In this document: positions 1 to 4,664 of the stretch, in pieces
How the letters are laid out: every line of letters begins with the position of its first letter
How positions within the stretch are numbered: position 1 is the first letter of the stretch
Source of the DNA: Bacteroidota bacterium
GTDB taxonomy: Bacteria; Bacteroidota; Bacteroidia; B-17B0; B-17BO
NCBI GenBank assembly: GCA_947462425.1
Contig: CANHPI010000123.1
Span: 1 to 7,671 of the forward strand
Direction of reading: 5' to 3'
DNA: 7,671 bases
Translations under genes and position numbers: made by a program
The notes under the pieces: generated by a model
Database searches by the model: none
What the model was told of the DNA's origin: nothing
The model's input: only the letters and a program-made list of their open reading frames with translations

Positions 1-132
1 AGCAGAAGTAAATAGCCCAGTACCCTGATAGCCTTGTTTTTTAAGTTCATTAACTAAAGGTACAAGAAGTATTGCATCTCCAACCCCGGCTGAAAAAAAC
101 ACTAAGGCTTGTTTATGTTTGCGGAAACTCAA
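1..132 (-). CDS. Glycosyltransferase, heptosyltransferase/GT9-like, N-terminal fragment
   Basis: This is the first 44 codons of a minus-strand gene that runs off the left edge. The translation begins LSFRKHKQALVFFSAGVGD and continues with AILLVPLVNELKKQGYQ. A beta strand, a Gly-rich GxGD turn and a helix carrying a PL..ELK pattern match the start of ADP-heptose:LPS heptosyltransferase-like (GT9) enzymes, which add sugars to lipopolysaccharide or other glycans at the inner membrane. The start is a TTG at 132-130 that overlaps the TGA of the upstream methyltransferase gene (TTGA). No ATG lies between the preceding in-frame stop and this point. The overlap implies translational coupling. Too little is visible to fix the sugar donor, and another GT-B glycosyltransferase or polysaccharide enzyme remains possible. 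Confidence 0.6.
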   Translation of the reverse strand, partial: MSFRKHKQALVFFSAGVGDAILLVPLVNELKKQGYQGTGLFTSA

Positions 133-1013
133 TGCTTGGTTTTTATGGCAATTTCTTTATTGATGACATCAACGGATTTTATCGTTGTATTATTGCTATG
201 AATAAAAATATAGTTATTGATATAATCAATTTTGCCGAAGTAGTCTTTCGTATTTGTTAAATAGGTTTTGTTTTCAAATGAAAATAATTGAGATTCTTTT
301 TTTGAATAATAGAAGCAATTATAACCTTGTTCTTCAAATGAATTAAAAACAGATTCTATCTGAATATTTTTATGATGTCTTTGTTCTATTTCAATAATTA
401 ATGTAGGATGATGTTGTTTGATGTAATTTTTGGCACCTTTTAAAACAGATAATTCATGACCTTCCACATCAATTTTTATGACATCAGGAAATACGTTTTG
501 TTCCTTCGTGAAATTGTCTAAAGTATCAGTTTTTACATTGTAAATAATCGCTTCAGTTTCGTTATCTTCTTTGTTTTTAACTTCTAATGAGCTTAAACAG
601 TTATCAATAACCCCATTAATTATAGGAATTTTAAATTGATGAATTCCTTTGCTGTCAGATAAAGCGATATCATAAATATGACAATTACTAAAAATTGCTT
701 TCAATTGTTTATTTAATTTTTTTTCAGGTTCAAATAAATAGATATTATTTGGATTCATTATTTTTTCAGCATAATAAGCGTATTCACCTTTATTTGCACC
801 AATATCAAATAAAACGGAATCTTTTTTTAGTAAAAAATCCAAAAGCAACAATTCGGCATCAAATTCTGATTTAGAAAGGCTTTTCCAATTTAAAGAATGG
901 TAATGTGCAAAAACCCGTTTTTTTATAAATAACGGTGCCGCAAATAATAATATGTTTTTAATAAATCGCCTCAATTTTATCTTAAAAAATAATACGCATA
1001 CAATATAGAGCAA
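129..1013 (-). CDS. FkbM family SAM-dependent methyltransferase
   Basis: About 294 residues. FkbM-family enzymes transfer a methyl group from S-adenosylmethionine to hydroxyls, often on sugars in polysaccharide clusters. Visible motifs are FDIGANKGEY at residues 69-78 (SAM-binding loop), the acidic YLFEPE at 92-97 (ribose contact), and the family hallmark DVIKIDVEGHE at 177-187 followed by LKGAK. The N-terminal 35 residues are hydrophobic and basic. The start is uncertain. TTG at 1013 lies two codons after a stop, a second TTG lies at 974, and no ATG occurs before the SAM core. The 3' end overlaps the glycosyltransferase gene by the TTGA arrangement, so the two form one transcript, divergent from the flippase. 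The acceptor cannot be read from sequence; a glycan is inferred from the neighbours. Confidence 0.88.
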   Translation of the reverse strand: MLYIVCVLFFKIKLRRFIKNILLFAAPLFIKKRVFAHYHSLNWKSLSKSEFDAELLLLDFLLKKDSVLFDIGANKGEYAYYAEKIMNPNNIYLFEPEKKLNKQLKAIFSNCHIYDIALSDSKGIHQFKIPIINGVIDNCLSSLEVKNKEDNETEAIIYNVKTDTLDNFTKEQNVFPDVIKIDVEGHELSVLKGAKNYIKQHHPTLIIEIEQRHHKNIQIESVFNSFEEQGYNCFYYSKKESQLFSFENKTYLTNTKDYFGKIDYINNYIFIHSNNTTIKSVDVINKEIAIKTKH

Positions 1014-1080
1014 ATTTTACGGTTATGTAACAAGTCCGTTAAAAATTCATATTTTTAGAATTCTTTTTTAAAAGCTTAGT

Positions 1081-2331
1081 TTGTTAAAAAACATCATATC
1101 AACATTATTTACCAAAGGTTTTGTTGCCTTTGTGAATTTGGCTATTTTATTAGTTTCATCTAAGCAATTGGGAAGTGATGTGCGTGGACAAATAAGTTTA
1201 CTTATTTTAAATATTGCCATTATTCAGGTTATTAATGAGATTTATACAGGATATGCACTAGTATATTTTATCCCTAAATTTTCTTTGAAAAAAATATATT
1301 CTTTAGGGATACTCTGGACCGCGCTTTGCACACTATTTTGTTCTTTAATAATGGTGGTGCTTTTTGTTTGGTTTGATATAGGAATTAAAGAACAGTGGAT
1401 TCATCTTGGAATTCTTTCTTTTATAATTATTTTACATTCGTTTCATATGGTTATTTTATTAGCTAAAGAAAAAATCAGGGAGTATAATTTTCTTAATTTT
1501 CTTCAGCCAACTTTATTACTAGGTACATTATTAGTTGCTTTTTTTTATTTTAAATATAAAACTGCCGATAGCTATATTATTGCTTTATATGTTTCTTTTT
1601 CAGTTGCAATTTTATTGTCTATCGTTCAGGTATTTAAAGTTTTTAAAAATCAACACAGTGATTTACTAATATTTGAACCAGCAAATATTTTGAAAAATGG
1701 ATTTTATAATCAATTAGCCAATTTGTGTCACATGCTTAGTAATCGATATAATTTTTATTTATTGGGTAACACTATTTTGGTTGGTATATATTCTAGTTCT
1801 TCATCTCTTATCGAGTCATTATGGATTATTAGCGGCAGTGTGTCTCCTATTATTTTAACTTATATTGCGAATGCTAAAGATTCAACTAACAATGCGAGAA
1901 TTACTTTTTTGTTAGCCAAAGTGTGTTTTTTACTAAGTTTTTTATGTGTGATAGTTTTATATTTTATCCCGAGAGATTTTTTTGTTTTTTTATTGGGCGA
2001 AGATTTTATTCATGTAAAAACAGTGATGTTGTATTTATCTCCTGGCATTTTGTTTATAAGCTTCGCTACTATTATTAGTCATTATTTTGCCGGATTAGGA
2101 AAGCAAAAAATTTTAGTGACAGCCAACGCATTTGGTTTATTGGCAACTATTTGTACAAGTCATTATTTTGTATCAAGGTATCAGTTATTGGGAGCGTGTT
2201 ACTCCACTATCATATCTTATTTTGTAGCCTCATCAATTTTAGTTATAGTATTTATGAATGAAAATAAATACAACATAATAGACTTATTACGGTTTAAAAA
2301 AGATTTTAGTTTGCTAAAAAAAGCCAATTAG
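1081..2331 (+). CDS. Polysaccharide/oligosaccharide flippase, Wzx-like (MATE/MOP superfamily)
   Basis: A 416-residue, highly hydrophobic protein with about twelve predicted membrane helices, roughly at 12-27, 38-64, 73-98, 108-127, 143-158, 164-187, 213-238, 243-265, 277-296, 315-337, 345-363 and 373-392. It has a basic C-terminal tail. Length, helix count and the opening (NIISTLFTKG...LLVSSKQLGSDVRG, a helix followed by a G..-RGQ loop) fit Wzx-type flippases, which move undecaprenyl-linked glycans across the inner membrane. The start is TTG at 1081; the in-frame stop TAA at 1069-1071 excludes an earlier start and no closer ATG fits. It is divergent from the methyltransferase/glycosyltransferase pair with a 67-bp gap, and ends 7 bp from a convergent gene. 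Exact substrate is unknown; a lipid II or teichuronic-type exporter cannot be excluded. Confidence 0.85.
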   Translation: MLKNIISTLFTKGFVAFVNLAILLVSSKQLGSDVRGQISLLILNIAIIQVINEIYTGYALVYFIPKFSLKKIYSLGILWTALCTLFCSLIMVVLFVWFDIGIKEQWIHLGILSFIIILHSFHMVILLAKEKIREYNFLNFLQPTLLLGTLLVAFFYFKYKTADSYIIALYVSFSVAILLSIVQVFKVFKNQHSDLLIFEPANILKNGFYNQLANLCHMLSNRYNFYLLGNTILVGIYSSSSSLIESLWIISGSVSPIILTYIANAKDSTNNARITFLLAKVCFLLSFLCVIVLYFIPRDFFVFLLGEDFIHVKTVMLYLSPGILFISFATIISHYFAGLGKQKILVTANAFGLLATICTSHYFVSRYQLLGACYSTIISYFVASSILVIVFMNENKYNIIDLLRFKKDFSLLKKAN

Positions 2332-2338
2332 TAATTTT

Positions 2339-2677
2339 TTAATTAAAAATATTTATTTGCTTTAAAATAAATTGAATTACAGTAATAGTTGTGGTTACTA
2401 TAAAAGCCCACATAACCCATTTACCTCCATTTACATGTTTAATTCGAATTTGAAGAAATAGTAATAGGATCGTTATAATAAATGGAATAAGCGCTGCATG
2501 AAACTTAAAGGATTCAACAAAATTTCCTTTTAATAATGCTATCAAACTTCGTTGCATACCGCAACCAGGGCAATTAATTCCAATATAGGATTTAAAAAAA
2601 CAGGAAAATAAGTGATGTTCTAACCAATTAATCATAATTGTGAAAATAAAAAATGCCTTTGAAATTTTCAAAAGCAC
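2339..2677 (-). CDS. DUF2752 domain small membrane protein
   Basis: Up to 112 residues. The DUF2752 signature CPGCGMQRS sits at residues 36-44, followed by LIALLKGNFVESF and two hydrophobic helices (about 60-78 and 88-106). The function of this family is not established; the paired cysteines suggest metal binding or disulphide chemistry at the membrane. The longest start is GTG at 2677, 8 bp after the stop of the upstream CCC-motif gene. TTG at 2671 or ATG at 2635 (giving MINWLEHHLF) are alternatives, and the ATG would bring the length close to typical DUF2752 proteins. It is probably co-transcribed with the upstream gene. The gene ends convergently, 7 bp from the flippase stop, with only an AT-only palindrome between them. 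Confidence 0.82.
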   Translation of the reverse strand: MLLKISKAFFIFTIMINWLEHHLFSCFFKSYIGINCPGCGMQRSLIALLKGNFVESFKFHAALIPFIITILLLFLQIRIKHVNGGKWVMWAFIVTTTITVIQFILKQINIFN

Positions 2678-2685
2678 TTATTATT

Positions 2686-3078
2686 TTATTGATTCATCAT
2701 TTGCGACCAAGGTAATGCTGTTAATGCGGTACCAATAATTACAAGGTATAAAACAATTACTAATAAATATAATGATGATAGAACCACTCCAATAATTCCA
2801 CAAATTTTCCCGGCTTTTAAATTATTGAAAGATGATAATGAATACGCATTTGGATTTGCCTTGTATAATGTATTTCCCTTCGATGCAAGTATTAAAGCAA
2901 TAATTCCTAAAACCATTCCAATAAAACCATAACAGAAACAAAAAACTATGGATAAAATTCCTAAAACCAATACAGCAGTTGAATTAGGAACAGGTGTTTG
3001 TATAAAACTGCTATTAAATGGTTGATTTATATTTTGTCCTTGTTGAGGATTTTGATTTGTAAAATTGTTTTCTTCCAT
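2686..3078 (-). CDS. CCC-motif / DUF4190-like small membrane protein
   Basis: A 130-residue protein. A Gln/Asn-rich soluble N-terminus (residues 1-31, with repeated NQ and PQQ) precedes a membrane hairpin. The hairpin runs NSTAVLVLGILSIVFCFCYG then FIGMVLGIIALILA, about 32-66. A polar loop with LYKANPNAYS (71-80) follows, and a second hydrophobic segment spans about 88-117. The order (helix with closely spaced Cys, YG, then LYKANP.AY and LK.GK) matches the small Bacteroidota proteins annotated as CCC motif membrane protein or DUF4190; here the cysteines are reduced to FCFC. Biochemical function is unknown. The ATG at 3078 has an A/T-rich leader. It heads a two-gene unit with the DUF2752 gene, a pairing that is common in Bacteroidota from memory. 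Confidence 0.8.
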   Translation of the reverse strand: MEENNFTNQNPQQGQNINQPFNSSFIQTPVPNSTAVLVLGILSIVFCFCYGFIGMVLGIIALILASKGNTLYKANPNAYSLSSFNNLKAGKICGIIGVVLSSLYLLVIVLYLVIIGTALTALPWSQMMNQ

Positions 3079-3147
3079 AATTTATTTTTAGCTAAGATAT
3101 TAAAATTAATAGTATTATAAAAGAAAGTCCTAAAATGAGGAGTCATC

Positions 3148-3178
3148 TGCCTTTATTTAAAATAATGTCAAAAAGGCA
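3148..3178. repeat. Inverted repeat in the divergent membrane-protein/trxA intergenic region
   Basis: TGCCTTT (3148-3154) and AAAGGCA (3172-3178) are exact inverted copies around a 17-base AT-rich spacer. They lie 70-100 bp upstream of the CCC-motif gene and about 90-120 bp upstream of trxA. This could be an operator or a leader hairpin for the minus-strand gene. No U-tract follows, so a terminator is unlikely. A 7-bp arm could also arise by chance. Confidence 0.3.
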
Positions 3179-3200
3179 TGGAAAACTATTTGGTTTAAAG

Positions 3201-3232
3201 TTTGATTATTGTGTATAACAGACTTAATTTAG
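3201..3232 (+). promoter_or_regulatory. Candidate Bacteroidota housekeeping promoter of trxA
   Basis: TTTG at 3201-3204 (-33 element) is followed after 20 bases by TAATTTAG at 3225-3232, one mismatch from the Bacteroidota -7 consensus TAnnTTTG. Spacing is within the known range. Transcription would start near 3239, leaving about 30 bases of A-rich leader before the trxA ATG. The match is by eye. Confidence 0.45.
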
Positions 3233-3268
3233 TAACTCAAAAAATATAAACCTTAAAACACAAATAAA

Positions 3269-3586
3269 ATGGCATTAGAAATAACAGACGCAAATTTCGA
3301 AGAATTAGTATTAAAATCAGACAAGCCTGTATTGGTAGATTTTTGGGCAGAGTGGTGTGGTCCTTGCCGTATGGTTGGCCCTGTAGTTGAAGAACTTTCA
3401 ACTGAGTATGCTGGTAAAGCAGTTGTAGGAAAAGTGAATGTAGATAATAACTCTGAAATTTCTGCTAAATATAGTATTAGAAACATACCTACAATTTTAT
3501 TCTTTAAAAACGGAGAAGTAGTTGAAAAACACGTTGGTGTTGCTGCTAAAAATGTATTAGCCGGAAAATTAGATTCTCATATGTAA
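3269..3586 (+). CDS. trxA: Thioredoxin
   Basis: A 105-residue single-domain thioredoxin of normal length with no signal peptide, so cytosolic. It reduces protein disulphides using electrons from thioredoxin reductase. The active site WCGPC is at residues 29-33 (Cys30, Cys33) after VDFWAE. The buried Asp is D24, the cis-Pro is in NIPT (P74), and the ILFFKNGEVVEKHVG strand pair follows. All key residues are present. The ATG at 3269 has an A-rich leader (AATAAA), as expected where Shine-Dalgarno sites are weak. It is monocistronic: a promoter candidate lies at 3201-3232 and a strong terminator at 3609-3642. It is divergent from the CCC-motif gene. Confidence in function is very high. Confidence 0.97.
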   Translation: MALEITDANFEELVLKSDKPVLVDFWAEWCGPCRMVGPVVEELSTEYAGKAVVGKVNVDNNSEISAKYSIRNIPTILFFKNGEVVEKHVGVAAKNVLAGKLDSHM

Positions 3587-3608
3587 TCTAGTATTATATT
3601 ATAAGTTG

Positions 3609-3642
3609 AAAATCCGTTAGCTATTTGGTTAACGGATTTTTT
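3609..3642 (+). terminator. Rho-independent terminator of trxA
   Basis: AAAATCCGTTA (3609-3619) pairs perfectly with TAACGGATTTT (3630-3640). A further C-G pair and a G-T pair can form inside, leaving a 6-base loop (TATTTG). The second arm ends in a T-run (3637-3642). It lies 22 bp after the trxA stop. Confidence 0.85.
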
Positions 3643-3665
3643 GCTTTATAATATATTATTAAAAT

Positions 3666-3695
3666 TTAACGCATTAGGTAACTCGTTAGCATTAA
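3666..3695. repeat. Imperfect inverted repeat, possible activator site
   Basis: TTAACGC (3666-3672) and GCATTAA (3689-3695) form an inverted repeat with one mismatch per arm and a 16-base spacer. GCATTA also recurs directly at 3671 and 3689, 18 bp apart. The centre lies about 87 bp before the start site predicted from the sigma-54-type promoter, where enhancer-binding proteins commonly bind. The assignment rests on position and symmetry only. Confidence 0.25.
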
Positions 3696-3740
3696 GCAAT
3701 TACATTTTGATAACCTTGCCTTAAACATTTTGTCACATTT

Positions 3741-3755
3741 TGGCACTAGGTTTGC
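3741..3755 (+). promoter_or_regulatory. Sigma-54 (-24/-12) promoter match
   Basis: TGGCAC (3741-3746), five bases, then TTGC (3752-3755) matches the RpoN consensus TGGCAC-N5-TTGC at every defined base, with GG and GC separated by exactly 10. Transcription would start near 3767, 18 bases before the ATG of the small gene. The same bases also contain TAGGTTTG (3747-3754), a perfect housekeeping -7 box TAnnTTTG. However, no TTG or TTTG lies 17-23 bases upstream; the nearest TTTG, at 3729-3732, is only 14 away. The sigma-54 reading is therefore the more complete one. RpoN-dependent promoters need an ATPase activator. Confidence 0.55.
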
Positions 3756-3784
3756 CTAACTAAAAGTAATAAAAACAAGATATT

Positions 3785-3982
3785 ATGAATACGACTCAGG
3801 CAATGATCATTTTAATTAATGGAATAAGGAAATACGGTACAATTATAAATGGCGAACACGAAGGAAGAATCAAATTTATTCCTGCAACCGAAATATTTGC
3901 AACAGACGAAAGTCAACTTTCGAGTGTAATTGAACATATACCAATTGCAAATATTTTTTCAATAGATACATTTTTAAAGTAA
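3785..3982 (+). CDS. Small conserved-looking protein of unknown function, possibly Sm/Hfq-like fold
   Basis: A 65-residue protein without signal peptide or membrane helix. I do not recognise a named family. The sequence reads as short beta strands: IILINGIRKYGTII (8-21), RIKFIPATEIF (28-38), VIEHIPIANIFSIDTFLK (48-65). The stretch LINGIRKYGTI resembles the Hfq strand pair LVNGIKLQGQI (an NG turn, then Gly six residues later). The C-terminal IPIANIFSI could play the part of the Hfq KHAIST strand. This would make it a short Sm-like protein, but that is inference from pattern only. The ATG follows an A-rich leader. It has its own promoter candidate at 3741-3755 and a strong terminator 13 bp after its stop, so it is monocistronic. 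Codon use and composition match the neighbours. Confidence 0.75.
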   Translation: MNTTQAMIILINGIRKYGTIINGEHEGRIKFIPATEIFATDESQLSSVIEHIPIANIFSIDTFLK

Positions 3983-3995
3983 AATTAATCTTTTC

Positions 3996-4038
3996 AAAAA
4001 AAATCCTCCTCTGCCATTGGCAGAGGAGGATTTTTTTT
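3996..4038. terminator. Bidirectional Rho-independent terminator
   Basis: A perfect 20-bp stem (3996-4015 with 4019-4038) closes a 3-base ATT loop. The GC-rich core TCCTCCTCTGCC/GGCAGAGGAGGA is flanked by eight A on the left and eight T on the right, so it terminates on both strands. It sits between the convergent 65-residue gene (stop 3982) and the DinB gene (stop 4067). Confidence 0.93.
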
Positions 4039-4066
4039 GTATTTTTTGTAGTGAAGTTGAGAAAAA

Positions 4067-4591
4067 TTATTTAAAAATTCCTTCAATTTGTGCTACATGA
4101 TGCATGCCATGCCAGGCATATAATTGAGTTGCTTCAGATAACGTATATTGTTTGTTGTATTCGGGATGTGTATATGTTTTCTGAAAATCACTTTCACTCA
4201 TTGTTTTTAATAAGGCCGAAAAACGTTGTTGAACTCCTTCAAACATTATTAATGAACTTTCTAGTGGCGCCGATTTATAATCTGCCATTGCAGCCCATAA
4301 ATCCTGATTATAAGGCTTTATGGTTGGGTTTTCTTCAGTTAATGCTAATTTAAAACGAATCAACATATTAATATGCGAATCAGCCACATGATGTACAATT
4401 TGTCGTATTGTCCAACCGCCTTCTTTATAAGTTAACTCTAAATCTTTTTCAGAAATTGTTTCTAATCGTTTTCTTAAACTAACAGGCGCCGCTTCAACCA
4501 TCATAATGCAACGATATAAAACTTCTTTAGTAAATTCAACTTGATTTACTTTTCCCATCGGGTATATTTTCGAATCTAATTCTTCAGTCAT
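4067..4591 (-). CDS. DinB superfamily metalloenzyme, YfiT-like (putative bacillithiol/thiol transferase)
   Basis: A 174-residue four-helix-bundle protein, the usual YfiT length. Metal-binding histidines are visible in GGWTIRQIVHHVADSH (H67/H68, residues 58-73) and in YAWHGMHHVAQI (H161, H164, H165). With the intervening MLIRFKLALTEENPTIKPYNQ block (76-96), this closely follows Bacillus YfiT, which binds nickel through three His. YfiT/BstA-type proteins are called metal-dependent hydrolases or thiol S-transferases that conjugate bacillithiol or a similar thiol to electrophiles; the true substrate here is unknown. ATG at 4591, no signal peptide, cytosolic. It lies downstream of lpdA but is separated by a terminator (4609-4642), so it probably has its own promoter, which I could not locate. 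Confidence 0.88.
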   Translation of the reverse strand: MTEELDSKIYPMGKVNQVEFTKEVLYRCIMMVEAAPVSLRKRLETISEKDLELTYKEGGWTIRQIVHHVADSHINMLIRFKLALTEENPTIKPYNQDLWAAMADYKSAPLESSLIMFEGVQQRFSALLKTMSESDFQKTYTHPEYNKQYTLSEATQLYAWHGMHHVAQIEGIFK

Positions 4592-4608
4592 GATTTTGTT
4601 TGTTAAAT

Positions 4609-4642
4609 AAAAAAAGACAGATTATAGTTTAACCTGTCTTTT
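4609..4642 (-). terminator. Rho-independent terminator of lpdA
   Basis: Read on the minus strand, AAAAGACAG (4642-4634) pairs perfectly with CTGTCTTTT (4620-4612) across a 13-base loop. The second arm runs into seven T (4615-4609). It lies 22 bp after the lpdA stop codon and upstream of the DinB gene, separating the two transcripts. The large AT-rich loop makes it weaker than the hairpin at 3996-4038. Confidence 0.7.
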
Positions 4643-4659
4643 ATCTTGTGTCTTTTATC
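4635..4659. repeat. Tandem 11-bp direct repeat overlapping the lpdA terminator
   Basis: TGTCTTTTATC occurs at 4635-4645 and again at 4649-4659, separated by TTG (14-bp period). The left copy forms part of the terminator stem, so the 5' arm of the hairpin is effectively duplicated. It may be a slippage duplication or permit alternative pairing. Confidence 0.6.
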
Positions 4660-4664
4660 AGTTC

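Noticed and set aside
72..260. Plus-strand 62-codon open frame
   Set aside because: It lies antisense over the 3' end of the methyltransferase and the start of the glycosyltransferase, both with clear family motifs, and its product resembles nothing known.
1076..1083. TTAGTTTG as a -7 box for the flippase
   Set aside because: It lacks one base of TAnnTTTG, has no -33 partner at proper spacing, and overlaps the TTG start codon.
2336..2349. TTTTTAATTAAAAA palindrome between the convergent flippase and DUF2752 genes as a terminator
   Set aside because: A/T only, with no stable loop or GC core; it overlaps the end of the DUF2752 gene. It may reduce readthrough slightly but does not support a terminator call.
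3253..3486. Minus-strand 77-codon open frame across trxA
   Set aside because: Antisense shadow of the thioredoxin gene.
4090..4353. Plus-strand 87-codon open frame
   Set aside because: Antisense shadow of the YfiT-like DinB gene.
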